Below are positions 22,050 through 35,273 of a DNA stretch of 64,000 nucleotides, in pieces. A program made the translations under genes and the position numbers. Position 1 is the stretch's first letter; every line of letters starts with the position of its first letter. This DNA comes from Diphasiastrum complanatum (taxonomy: Eukaryota; Streptophyta; Lycopodiopsida; Lycopodiales; Lycopodiaceae), in contig MU832259.1 of the NCBI GenBank assembly GCA_029204225.1, positions 16,514-80,513 on the forward strand. The letters run 5' to 3'. The notes under the pieces are model-generated. The model worked only from the letters and a program-made list of their open reading frames with translations. It did no database searches and was not told where the DNA came from.

Positions 22050-23518
22050 CTTCTGGGTTTCAGTGTTCGGTAAAAGCGCCAGTTGTAAGGTCGCTTGAGA
22101 CCTTTTAATTTGGCACACAGCCGAGGGTCGTATCCCGGGACGCCGGCGGTATGCCGTCGGGACCGTTCGGTCCGTGGCGCCAGCGGTATGCTGTCGGGAC
22201 CATTTGGTCCAGGAAGTGGTTGTCTCCATATCTGTCGCGGCTTGTGGTTCGGAGTGTTCCTTGCATGAACGTGAATGGGCTAAGCTCTCGGGGAACGGGC
22301 TCTAACCTGTCGGCTGAGTTGGACGGCTTGCTCGGGTGGAAGTTACCTGTTTATGGCTGTCCAGTCTGGCGTGGCGCCAGGTTGGCTTCCAGCGCTCGTG
22401 ACGAAGCTTTCGGTTGGTTAAGTCTGATGTAAGTCAAACCACTTGCTTGGAATGGATGTTGCTCGTTTGTAAGGAAGCTTCGAGTTGGTTAAGTTTGATG
22501 TATGTCGGGCGACTTGCTAGGAGGAGAGTCACCCAAATCGGGACTCCCGATCTGGCACGGCGCCAGGTTGGATCTCAATGTTGGTTTCTGAACTTCCAGC
22601 TGCTTAAGTTTGATCGTTGTCGGCGAGATGGCTCCTTGTATGTCAAGTGGATTTGGACGGCAAGAGTTGAAGGCTGGGAAGCTAAGTCGTGGCTACCGGC
22701 TCCCTTTGGGATGCCTGCGCTACATGTGGTATAAGAGCCGACTGGCCCGTCAGCTATGTGGATGTCACGGGGATGGCCATTGTTTGGGGTTCATCGGGAC
22801 GATCGTTGTGCAAGGTGCTGCCCACGGTGTAAGCACGGGTGCGTCCACGTTGGGGCTGAGCCTCCGACTTGTGGCGTGCCAGCTTCAATGTTAATAAAAA
22901 GTGGCCAGTAAATTGACTAATGTGCCAAGTAGCTCAAATGATTAGTTAATTTCTGGGAGACACCTTTACTTTAACCTGACATCTGATGAGGACATCAGAT
23001 TTTATAAAGGTCGGGTGGATGTCGTAAAGTTACGCCTACAAGCTTTACTTCCGGCGCCGGCGGCGCCAACATTGTCCCCGGCGCCAGCAGCACCCCAGCC
23101 GCTCCCGGCGCCACTGCGACCAGAATACAGCCGGCGCCAAGTCCCTATGGCTGAAAATCTTTGATCGGTTTTAGCGAAGTCCAGAGAGCTCAGATCGATG
23201 TGCAATCGCCTCACACGATCTAGGCATGATTAAAGGAAGCTCAGTAAACTCTAGAGAGAGAGAAAACGTGCTTTTACCAGCCTGGGTAGAGTACTTGGTA
23301 TGAGGGGAGGTGGCGAATCCCACCAAAAGTATAGGGGAGTGCGGGTTGCGACTCAGGGCGAGCTCCAACCCAGTGTCAGCCTCCCTTGCTGGAATGTTGT
23401 CCTGGCACTTGCCTTGGCATGCCAGCGCCCCGGAGACTCGGGTCGGTCACACACTCGAAATGTAACCTTCTCAGATTTATCAATAAAGTGGCATTTTCCT
23501 CAAGCTGACTCTGATCAC
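22050..23518 (+). repeat. Unit 16 (G357, T42, A deletion)
   Basis: 1469 bp. Its A deletion lies about 79 bp upstream of the C42 variant that opens unit 17, so the two form one short haplotype across the boundary. Confidence 0.97.
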
Positions 23519-24988
23519 CTTCTGGGTTTCAGTGTTCGGTAAAAGCGCCAGTTGTAAGGCCGCTTGAGACCTTTTAATTTGGCACACAGCCGAGGGTCGT
23601 ATCCCGGGACGCCGGCGGTATGCCGTCGGGACCGTTCGGTCCGTGGCGCCAGCGGTATGCTGTCGGGACCATTTGGTCCAGGAAGTGGTTGTCTCCATAT
23701 CTGTCGCGGCTTGTGGTTCGGAGTGTTCCTTGCATGAACGTGAATGGGCTAAGCTCTCGGGGAACGGGCTCTAACCTGTCGGCTGAGTTGGACGGCTTGC
23801 TCGGGTGGAAGTTACCTGTTTATGGCTGTCCAGTCTGGCGTGGCGCCAGGTTGGCTTCCAGCGCTCGTGACGAAGCTTTCGGTTGGTTAAGTCTGATGTA
23901 AGTCAAACCACTTGCTTGGAATGGATGTTGCTCGTTTGTAAGGAAGCTTCGAGTTGGTTAAGTTTGATGTATGTCGGGCGACTTGCTAGGAGGAGAGTCA
24001 CCCAAATCGGGACTCCCGATCTGGCACGGCGCCAGGTTGGATCTCAATGTTGGTTTCTGAACTTCCAGCTGCTTAAGTTTGATCGTTGTCGGCGAGATGG
24101 CTCCTTGTATGTCAAGTGGATTTGGACGGCAAGAGTTGAAGGCTGGGAAGCTAAGTCGTGGCTACCGGCTCCCTTTGGGATGCCTGCGCTACATGTGGTA
24201 TAAGAGCCGACTGGCCCGTCAGCTATGTGGATGTCACGGGGATGGCCATTGTTTGGGGTTCATCGGGACGATCGTTGTGCAAGGTGCTGCCCACGGTGTA
24301 AGCACGGGTGCGTCCACGTTGGGGCTGAGCCTCCGACTTGTGGCGTGCCAGCTTCAATGTTAATAAAAAGTGGCCAGTAAATTGACTAATGTGCCAAGTA
24401 GCTCAAATGATTAGTTAATTTCTGGGAGACACCTTTACTTTAACCTGACATCTGATGAGGACATCAGATTTTATAAAGGTCGGGTGGATGTCGTAAAGTT
24501 ACGCCTACAAGCTTTACTTCCGGCGCCGGCGGCGCCAACATTGTCCCCGGCGCCAGCAGCACCCCAGCCGCTCCCGGCGCCACTGCGACCAGAATACAGC
24601 CGGCGCCAAGTCCCTATGGCTGAAAATCTTTGATCGGTTTTAGCGAAGTCCAGAGAGCTCAGATCGATGTGCAATCGCCTCACACGATCTAGGCATGATT
24701 AAAGGAAGCTCAGTAAACTCTAGAGAGAGAGAAAACGTGCTTTTACCAGCCTGGGTAGAGTACTTGGTATGAGGGGAGGTGGCGAATCCCACCAAAAGTA
24801 TAGGGGAGTGCGGGTTGCGACTCAGGGCGAGCTCCAACCCAGTGTCAGCCTCCCTTGCTGGAATGTTGTCCTGGCACTTGCCTTGGCATGCCAGCGCCCC
24901 GGAGACTCGGGTCGGTCACACACTCGAAATGTAACCTTCTCAGATTTATCAAATAAAGTGGCATTTTCCTCAAGCTGACTCTGATCAC
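23519..24988 (+). repeat. Unit 17 (G357, C42, AAA)
   Basis: First occurrence of C42: it reads GTAAGGCCGC at 23555-23564, where T42 units read GTAAGGTCGC. 1470 bp, AAA retained at its right end. Unit 23 has the same combination. Confidence 0.97.
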
Positions 24989-27900
24989 CTTCTGGGTTTC
25001 AGTGTTCGGTAAAAGCGCCAGTTGTAAGGTCGCTTGAGACCTTTTAATTTGGCACACAGCCGAGGGTCGTATCCCGGGACGCCGGCGGTATGCCGTCGGG
25101 ACCGTTCGGTCCGTGGCGCCAGCGGTATGCTGTCGGGACCATTTGGTCCAGGAAGTGGTTGTCTCCATATCTGTCGCGGCTTGTGGTTCGGAGTGTTCCT
25201 TGCATGAACGTGAATGGGCTAAGCTCTCGGGGAACGGGCTCTAACCTGTCGGCTGAGTTGGACGGCTTGCTCGGGTGGAAGTTACCTGTTTATGGCTGTC
25301 CAGTCTGGCGTGGCGCCAGGTTGGCTTCCAGCGCTCGTGACGAAGCTTTCGGTTGGTTAAGTCTGATGTAAGTCAAACCACTTGCTTGGAATGGATGTTG
25401 CTCGTTTGTAAGGAAGCTTCGAGTTGGTTAAGTTTGATGTATGTCGGGCGACTTGCTAGGAGGAGAGTCACCCAAATCGGGACTCCCGATCTGGCACGGC
25501 GCCAGGTTGGATCTCAATGTTGGTTTCTGAACTTCCAGCTGCTTAAGTTTGATCGTTGTCGGCGAGATGGCTCCTTGTATGTCAAGTGGATTTGGACGGC
25601 AAGAGTTGAAGGCTGGGAAGCTAAGTCGTGGCTACCGGCTCCCTTTGGGATGCCTGCGCTACATGTGGTATAAGAGCCGACTGGCCCGTCAGCTATGTGG
25701 ATGTCACGGGGATGGCCATTGTTTGGGGTTCATCGGGACGATCGTTGTGCAAGGTGCTGCCCACGGTGTAAGCACGGGTGCGTCCACGTTGGGGCTGAGC
25801 CTCCGACTTGTGGCGTGCCAGCTTCAATGTTAATAAAAAGTGGCCAGTAAATTGACTAATGTGCCAAGTAGCTCAAATGATTAGTTAATTTCTGGGAGAC
25901 ACCTTTACTTTAACCTGACATCTGATGAGGACATCAGATTTTATAAAGGTCGGGTGGATGTCGTAAAGTTACGCCTACAAGCTTTACTTCCGGCGCCGGC
26001 GGCGCCAACATTGTCCCCGGCGCCAGCAGCACCCCAGCCGCTCCCGGCGCCACTGCGACCAGAATACAGCCGGCGCCAAGTCCCTATGGCTGAAAATCTT
26101 TGATCGGTTTTAGCGAAGTCCAGAGAGCTCAGATCGATGTGCAATCGCCTCACACGATCTAGGCATGATTAAAGGAAGCTCAGTAAACTCTAGAGAGAGA
26201 GAAAACGTGCTTTTACCAGCCTGGGTAGAGTACTTGGTATGAGGGGAGGTGGCGAATCCCACCAAAAGTATAGGGGAGTGCGGGTTGCGACTCAGGGCGA
26301 GCTCCAACCCAGTGTCAGCCTCCCTTGCTGGAATGTTGTCCTGGCACTTGCCTTGGCATGCCAGCGCCCCGGAGACTCGGGTCGGTCACACACTCGAAAT
26401 GTAACCTTCTCAGATTTATCAATAAAGTGGCATTTTCCTCAAGCTGACTCTGATCACCTTCTGGGTTTCAGTGTTCGGTAAAAGCGCCAGTTGTAAGGTC
26501 GCTTGAGACCTTTTAATTTGGCACACAGCCGAGGGTCGTATCCCGGGACGCCGGCGGTATGCCGTCGGGACCGTTCGGTCCGTGGCGCCAGCGGTATGCT
26601 GTCGGGACCATTTGGTCCAGGAAGTGGTTGTCTCCATATCTGTCGCGGCTTGTGGTTCGGAGTGTTCCTTGCATGAACGTGAATGGGCTAAGCTCTCGGG
26701 GAACGGGCTCTAACCTGTCGGCTGAGTTGGACGGCTTGCTCGGGTGGAAGTTACCTGTTTATGGCTGTCCAGTCTGGCGTGGCGCCAGGTTGGCTTCCAG
26801 CGCTCGTGACGAAGCTTTCGGTTGGTTAAGTCTGATGTAAGTCAAACCACTTGCTTGGAATGGATGTTGCTCGTTTGTAAGGAAGCTTCGAGTTGGTTAA
26901 GTTTGATGTATGTCGGGCGACTTGCTAGGAGGAGAGTCACCCAAATCGGGACTCCCGATCTGGCACGGCGCCAGGTTGGATCTCAATGTTGGTTTCTGAA
27001 CTTCCAGCTGCTTAAGTTTGATCGTTGTCGGCGAGATGGCTCCTTGTATGTCAAGTGGATTTGGACGGCAAGAGTTGAAGGCTGGGAAGCTAAGTCGTGG
27101 CTACCGGCTCCCTTTGGGATGCCTGCGCTACATGTGGTATAAGAGCCGACTGGCCCGTCAGCTATGTGGATGTCACGGGGATGGCCATTGTTTGGGGTTC
27201 ATCGGGACGATCGTTGTGCAAGGTGCTGCCCACGGTGTAAGCACGGGTGCGTCCACGTTGGGGCTGAGCCTCCGACTTGTGGCGTGCCAGCTTCAATGTT
27301 AATAAAAAGTGGCCAGTAAATTGACTAATGTGCCAAGTAGCTCAAATGATTAGTTAATTTCTGGGAGACACCTTTACTTTAACCTGACATCTGATGAGGA
27401 CATCAGATTTTATAAAGGTCGGGTGGATGTCGTAAAGTTACGCCTACAAGCTTTACTTCCGGCGCCGGCGGCGCCAACATTGTCCCCGGCGCCAGCAGCA
27501 CCCCAGCCGCTCCCGGCGCCACTGCGACCAGAATACAGCCGGCGCCAAGTCCCTATGGCTGAAAATCTTTGATCGGTTTTAGCGAAGTCCAGAGAGCTCA
27601 GATCGATGTGCAATCGCCTCACACGATCTAGGCATGATTAAAGGAAGCTCAGTAAACTCTAGAGAGAGAGAAAACGTGCTTTTACCAGCCTGGGTAGAGT
27701 ACTTGGTATGAGGGGAGGTGGCGAATCCCACCAAAAGTATAGGGGAGTGCGGGTTGCGACTCAGGGCGAGCTCCAACCCAGTGTCAGCCTCCCTTGCTGG
27801 AATGTTGTCCTGGCACTTGCCTTGGCATGCCAGCGCCCCGGAGACTCGGGTCGGTCACACACTCGAAATGTAACCTTCTCAGATTTATCAATAAAGTGGC

Positions 27901-29395
27901 ATTTTCCTCAAGCTGACTCTGATCACCTTCTGGGTTTCAGTGTTCGGTAAAAGCGCCAGTTGTAAGGTCGCTTGAGACCTTTTAATTTGGCACACAGCCG
28001 AGGGTCGTATCCCGGGACGCCGGCGGTATGCCGTCGGGACCGTTCGGTCCGTGGCGCCAGCGGTATGCTGTCGGGACCATTTGGTCCAGGAAGTGGTTGT
28101 CTCCATATCTGTCGCGGCTTGTGGTTCGGAGTGTTCCTTGCATGAACGTGAATGGGCTAAGCTCTCGGGGAACGGGCTCTAACCTGTCGGCTGAGTTGGA
28201 CGGCTTGCTCGGGTGGAAGTTACCTGTTTATGGCTGTCCAGTCTGGCGTGGCGCCAGGTTGGCTTCCAGCGCTCGTGACGAAGCTTTCGGTTGGTTAAGT
28301 CTGATGTAAGTCAAACCACTTGCTTGGAATGGATGTTGCTCGTTTGTAAGGAAGCTTCGAGTTGGTTAAGTTTGATGTATGTCGGGCGACTTGCTAGGAG
28401 GAGAGTCACCCAAATCGGGACTCCCGATCTGGCACGGCGCCAGGTTGGATCTCAATGTTGGTTTCTGAACTTCCAGCTGCTTAAGTTTGATCGTTGTCGG
28501 CGAGATGGCTCCTTGTATGTCAAGTGGATTTGGACGGCAAGAGTTGAAGGCTGGGAAGCTAAGTCGTGGCTACCGGCTCCCTTTGGGATGCCTGCGCTAC
28601 ATGTGGTATAAGAGCCGACTGGCCCGTCAGCTATGTGGATGTCACGGGGATGGCCATTGTTTGGGGTTCATCGGGACGATCGTTGTGCAAGGTGCTGCCC
28701 ACGGTGTAAGCACGGGTGCGTCCACGTTGGGGCTGAGCCTCCGACTTGTGGCGTGCCAGCTTCAATGTTAATAAAAAGTGGCCAGTAAATTGACTAATGT
28801 GCCAAGTAGCTCAAATGATTAGTTAATTTCTGGGAGACACCTTTACTTTAACCTGACATCTGATGAGGACATCAGATTTTATAAAGGTCGGGTGGATGTC
28901 GTAAAGTTACGCCTACAAGCTTTACTTCCGGCGCCGGCGGCGCCAACATTGTCCCCGGCGCCAGCAGCACCCCAGCCGCTCCCGGCGCCACTGCGACCAG
29001 AATACAGCCGGCGCCAAGTCCCTATGGCTGAAAATCTTTGATCGGTTTTAGCGAAGTCCAGAGAGCTCAGATCGATGTGCAATCGCCTCACACGATCTAG
29101 GCATGATTAAAGGAAGCTCAGTAAACTCTAGAGAGAGAGAAAACGTGCTTTTACCAGCCTGGGTAGAGTACTTGGTATGAGGGGAGGTGGCGAATCCCAC
29201 CAAAAGTATAGGGGAGTGCGGGTTGCGACTCAGGGCGAGCTCCAACCCAGTGTCAGCCTCCCTTGCTGGAATGTTGTCCTGGCACTTGCCTTGGCATGCC
29301 AGCGCCCCGGAGACTCGGGTCGGTCACACACTCGAAATGTAACCTTCTCAGATTTATCAATAAAGTGGCATTTTCCTCAAGCTGACTCTGATCAC
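24989..29395 (+). repeat. Units 18-20 (G357, T42, A deletion)
   Basis: Three 1469-bp units starting at 24989, 26458 and 27927, all with T42 and the deletion at their right ends. Confidence 0.97.
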
Positions 29396-30865
29396 CTTCT
29401 GGGTTTCAGTGTTCGGTAAAAGCGCCAGTTGTAAGGTCGCTTGAGACCTTTTAATTTGGCACACAGCCGAGGGTCGTATCCCGGGACGCCGGCGGTATGC
29501 CGTCGGGACCGTTCGGTCCGTGGCGCCAGCGGTATGCTGTCGGGACCATTTGGTCCAGGAAGTGGTTGTCTCCATATCTGTCGCGGCTTGTGGTTCGGAG
29601 TGTTCCTTGCATGAACGTGAATGGGCTAAGCTCTCGGGGAACGGGCTCTAACCTGTCGGCTGAGTTGGACGGCTTGCTCGGGTGGAAGTTACCTGTTTAT
29701 GGCTGTCCAGTCTGGCGTGGCGCCAGGTTGGCTTCCAGCGCTCGTGACGAAGCTTTCGGTTGGTTAAGTCTGATGTAAGTCAAACCACTTGCTTGGAATG
29801 GATGTTGCTCGTTTGTAAGGAAGCTTCGAGTTGGTTAAGTTTGATGTATGTCGGGCGACTTGCTAGGAGGAGAGTCACCCAAATCGGGACTCCCGATCTG
29901 GCACGGCGCCAGGTTGGATCTCAATGTTGGTTTCTGAACTTCCAGCTGCTTAAGTTTGATCGTTGTCGGCGAGATGGCTCCTTGTATGTCAAGTGGATTT
30001 GGACGGCAAGAGTTGAAGGCTGGGAAGCTAAGTCGTGGCTACCGGCTCCCTTTGGGATGCCTGCGCTACATGTGGTATAAGAGCCGACTGGCCCGTCAGC
30101 TATGTGGATGTCACGGGGATGGCCATTGTTTGGGGTTCATCGGGACGATCGTTGTGCAAGGTGCTGCCCACGGTGTAAGCACGGGTGCGTCCACGTTGGG
30201 GCTGAGCCTCCGACTTGTGGCGTGCCAGCTTCAATGTTAATAAAAAGTGGCCAGTAAATTGACTAATGTGCCAAGTAGCTCAAATGATTAGTTAATTTCT
30301 GGGAGACACCTTTACTTTAACCTGACATCTGATGAGGACATCAGATTTTATAAAGGTCGGGTGGATGTCGTAAAGTTACGCCTACAAGCTTTACTTCCGG
30401 CGCCGGCGGCGCCAACATTGTCCCCGGCGCCAGCAGCACCCCAGCCGCTCCCGGCGCCACTGCGACCAGAATACAGCCGGCGCCAAGTCCCTATGGCTGA
30501 AAATCTTTGATCGGTTTTAGCGAAGTCCAGAGAGCTCAGATCGATGTGCAATCGCCTCACACGATCTAGGCATGATTAAAGGAAGCTCAGTAAACTCTAG
30601 AGAGAGAGAAAACGTGCTTTTACCAGCCTGGGTAGAGTACTTGGTATGAGGGGAGGTGGCGAATCCCACCAAAAGTATAGGGGAGTGCGGGTTGCGACTC
30701 AGGGCGAGCTCCAACCCAGTGTCAGCCTCCCTTGCTGGAATGTTGTCCTGGCACTTGCCTTGGCATGCCAGCGCCCCGGAGACTCGGGTCGGTCACACAC
30801 TCGAAATGTAACCTTCTCAGATTTATCAAATAAAGTGGCATTTTCCTCAAGCTGACTCTGATCAC
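29396..30865 (+). repeat. Unit 21 (G357, T42, AAA)
   Basis: 1470 bp. Opens the second copy of the four-unit pattern AAA/T42, del/T42, AAA/C42, del/T42 seen first at units 15-18. Confidence 0.97.
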
Positions 30866-32334
30866 CTTCTGGGTTTCAGTGTTCGGTAAAAGCGCCAGTT
30901 GTAAGGTCGCTTGAGACCTTTTAATTTGGCACACAGCCGAGGGTCGTATCCCGGGACGCCGGCGGTATGCCGTCGGGACCGTTCGGTCCGTGGCGCCAGC
31001 GGTATGCTGTCGGGACCATTTGGTCCAGGAAGTGGTTGTCTCCATATCTGTCGCGGCTTGTGGTTCGGAGTGTTCCTTGCATGAACGTGAATGGGCTAAG
31101 CTCTCGGGGAACGGGCTCTAACCTGTCGGCTGAGTTGGACGGCTTGCTCGGGTGGAAGTTACCTGTTTATGGCTGTCCAGTCTGGCGTGGCGCCAGGTTG
31201 GCTTCCAGCGCTCGTGACGAAGCTTTCGGTTGGTTAAGTCTGATGTAAGTCAAACCACTTGCTTGGAATGGATGTTGCTCGTTTGTAAGGAAGCTTCGAG
31301 TTGGTTAAGTTTGATGTATGTCGGGCGACTTGCTAGGAGGAGAGTCACCCAAATCGGGACTCCCGATCTGGCACGGCGCCAGGTTGGATCTCAATGTTGG
31401 TTTCTGAACTTCCAGCTGCTTAAGTTTGATCGTTGTCGGCGAGATGGCTCCTTGTATGTCAAGTGGATTTGGACGGCAAGAGTTGAAGGCTGGGAAGCTA
31501 AGTCGTGGCTACCGGCTCCCTTTGGGATGCCTGCGCTACATGTGGTATAAGAGCCGACTGGCCCGTCAGCTATGTGGATGTCACGGGGATGGCCATTGTT
31601 TGGGGTTCATCGGGACGATCGTTGTGCAAGGTGCTGCCCACGGTGTAAGCACGGGTGCGTCCACGTTGGGGCTGAGCCTCCGACTTGTGGCGTGCCAGCT
31701 TCAATGTTAATAAAAAGTGGCCAGTAAATTGACTAATGTGCCAAGTAGCTCAAATGATTAGTTAATTTCTGGGAGACACCTTTACTTTAACCTGACATCT
31801 GATGAGGACATCAGATTTTATAAAGGTCGGGTGGATGTCGTAAAGTTACGCCTACAAGCTTTACTTCCGGCGCCGGCGGCGCCAACATTGTCCCCGGCGC
31901 CAGCAGCACCCCAGCCGCTCCCGGCGCCACTGCGACCAGAATACAGCCGGCGCCAAGTCCCTATGGCTGAAAATCTTTGATCGGTTTTAGCGAAGTCCAG
32001 AGAGCTCAGATCGATGTGCAATCGCCTCACACGATCTAGGCATGATTAAAGGAAGCTCAGTAAACTCTAGAGAGAGAGAAAACGTGCTTTTACCAGCCTG
32101 GGTAGAGTACTTGGTATGAGGGGAGGTGGCGAATCCCACCAAAAGTATAGGGGAGTGCGGGTTGCGACTCAGGGCGAGCTCCAACCCAGTGTCAGCCTCC
32201 CTTGCTGGAATGTTGTCCTGGCACTTGCCTTGGCATGCCAGCGCCCCGGAGACTCGGGTCGGTCACACACTCGAAATGTAACCTTCTCAGATTTATCAAT
32301 AAAGTGGCATTTTCCTCAAGCTGACTCTGATCAC
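30866..32334 (+). repeat. Unit 22 (G357, T42, A deletion)
   Basis: 1469 bp. Its deletion is directly followed by the C42 of unit 23, matching the unit 16/17 boundary. Confidence 0.97.
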
Positions 32335-33804
32335 CTTCTGGGTTTCAGTGTTCGGTAAAAGCGCCAGTTGTAAGGCCGCTTGAGACCTTTTAATTTGGCA
32401 CACAGCCGAGGGTCGTATCCCGGGACGCCGGCGGTATGCCGTCGGGACCGTTCGGTCCGTGGCGCCAGCGGTATGCTGTCGGGACCATTTGGTCCAGGAA
32501 GTGGTTGTCTCCATATCTGTCGCGGCTTGTGGTTCGGAGTGTTCCTTGCATGAACGTGAATGGGCTAAGCTCTCGGGGAACGGGCTCTAACCTGTCGGCT
32601 GAGTTGGACGGCTTGCTCGGGTGGAAGTTACCTGTTTATGGCTGTCCAGTCTGGCGTGGCGCCAGGTTGGCTTCCAGCGCTCGTGACGAAGCTTTCGGTT
32701 GGTTAAGTCTGATGTAAGTCAAACCACTTGCTTGGAATGGATGTTGCTCGTTTGTAAGGAAGCTTCGAGTTGGTTAAGTTTGATGTATGTCGGGCGACTT
32801 GCTAGGAGGAGAGTCACCCAAATCGGGACTCCCGATCTGGCACGGCGCCAGGTTGGATCTCAATGTTGGTTTCTGAACTTCCAGCTGCTTAAGTTTGATC
32901 GTTGTCGGCGAGATGGCTCCTTGTATGTCAAGTGGATTTGGACGGCAAGAGTTGAAGGCTGGGAAGCTAAGTCGTGGCTACCGGCTCCCTTTGGGATGCC
33001 TGCGCTACATGTGGTATAAGAGCCGACTGGCCCGTCAGCTATGTGGATGTCACGGGGATGGCCATTGTTTGGGGTTCATCGGGACGATCGTTGTGCAAGG
33101 TGCTGCCCACGGTGTAAGCACGGGTGCGTCCACGTTGGGGCTGAGCCTCCGACTTGTGGCGTGCCAGCTTCAATGTTAATAAAAAGTGGCCAGTAAATTG
33201 ACTAATGTGCCAAGTAGCTCAAATGATTAGTTAATTTCTGGGAGACACCTTTACTTTAACCTGACATCTGATGAGGACATCAGATTTTATAAAGGTCGGG
33301 TGGATGTCGTAAAGTTACGCCTACAAGCTTTACTTCCGGCGCCGGCGGCGCCAACATTGTCCCCGGCGCCAGCAGCACCCCAGCCGCTCCCGGCGCCACT
33401 GCGACCAGAATACAGCCGGCGCCAAGTCCCTATGGCTGAAAATCTTTGATCGGTTTTAGCGAAGTCCAGAGAGCTCAGATCGATGTGCAATCGCCTCACA
33501 CGATCTAGGCATGATTAAAGGAAGCTCAGTAAACTCTAGAGAGAGAGAAAACGTGCTTTTACCAGCCTGGGTAGAGTACTTGGTATGAGGGGAGGTGGCG
33601 AATCCCACCAAAAGTATAGGGGAGTGCGGGTTGCGACTCAGGGCGAGCTCCAACCCAGTGTCAGCCTCCCTTGCTGGAATGTTGTCCTGGCACTTGCCTT
33701 GGCATGCCAGCGCCCCGGAGACTCGGGTCGGTCACACACTCGAAATGTAACCTTCTCAGATTTATCAAATAAAGTGGCATTTTCCTCAAGCTGACTCTGA
33801 TCAC
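32335..33804 (+). repeat. Unit 23 (G357, C42, AAA)
   Basis: Second isolated C42 unit, six units to the right of unit 17 and with the same haplotype at its other variable sites. Confidence 0.97.
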
Positions 33805-35273
33805 CTTCTGGGTTTCAGTGTTCGGTAAAAGCGCCAGTTGTAAGGTCGCTTGAGACCTTTTAATTTGGCACACAGCCGAGGGTCGTATCCCGGGACGCCG
33901 GCGGTATGCCGTCGGGACCGTTCGGTCCGTGGCGCCAGCGGTATGCTGTCGGGACCATTTGGTCCAGGAAGTGGTTGTCTCCATATCTGTCGCGGCTTGT
34001 GGTTCGGAGTGTTCCTTGCATGAACGTGAATGGGCTAAGCTCTCGGGGAACGGGCTCTAACCTGTCGGCTGAGTTGGACGGCTTGCTCGGGTGGAAGTTA
34101 CCTGTTTATGGCTGTCCAGTCTGGCGTGGCGCCAGGTTGGCTTCCAGCGCTCGTGACGAAGCTTTCGGTTGGTTAAGTCTGATGTAAGTCAAACCACTTG
34201 CTTGGAATGGATGTTGCTCGTTTGTAAGGAAGCTTCGAGTTGGTTAAGTTTGATGTATGTCGGGCGACTTGCTAGGAGGAGAGTCACCCAAATCGGGACT
34301 CCCGATCTGGCACGGCGCCAGGTTGGATCTCAATGTTGGTTTCTGAACTTCCAGCTGCTTAAGTTTGATCGTTGTCGGCGAGATGGCTCCTTGTATGTCA
34401 AGTGGATTTGGACGGCAAGAGTTGAAGGCTGGGAAGCTAAGTCGTGGCTACCGGCTCCCTTTGGGATGCCTGCGCTACATGTGGTATAAGAGCCGACTGG
34501 CCCGTCAGCTATGTGGATGTCACGGGGATGGCCATTGTTTGGGGTTCATCGGGACGATCGTTGTGCAAGGTGCTGCCCACGGTGTAAGCACGGGTGCGTC
34601 CACGTTGGGGCTGAGCCTCCGACTTGTGGCGTGCCAGCTTCAATGTTAATAAAAAGTGGCCAGTAAATTGACTAATGTGCCAAGTAGCTCAAATGATTAG
34701 TTAATTTCTGGGAGACACCTTTACTTTAACCTGACATCTGATGAGGACATCAGATTTTATAAAGGTCGGGTGGATGTCGTAAAGTTACGCCTACAAGCTT
34801 TACTTCCGGCGCCGGCGGCGCCAACATTGTCCCCGGCGCCAGCAGCACCCCAGCCGCTCCCGGCGCCACTGCGACCAGAATACAGCCGGCGCCAAGTCCC
34901 TATGGCTGAAAATCTTTGATCGGTTTTAGCGAAGTCCAGAGAGCTCAGATCGATGTGCAATCGCCTCACACGATCTAGGCATGATTAAAGGAAGCTCAGT
35001 AAACTCTAGAGAGAGAGAAAACGTGCTTTTACCAGCCTGGGTAGAGTACTTGGTATGAGGGGAGGTGGCGAATCCCACCAAAAGTATAGGGGAGTGCGGG
35101 TTGCGACTCAGGGCGAGCTCCAACCCAGTGTCAGCCTCCCTTGCTGGAATGTTGTCCTGGCACTTGCCTTGGCATGCCAGCGCCCCGGAGACTCGGGTCG
35201 GTCACACACTCGAAATGTAACCTTCTCAGATTTATCAATAAAGTGGCATTTTCCTCAAGCTGACTCTGATCAC
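33805..35273 (+). repeat. Unit 24 (G357, T42, A deletion)
   Basis: 1469 bp. Closes the second copy of the four-unit pattern. Confidence 0.97.
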
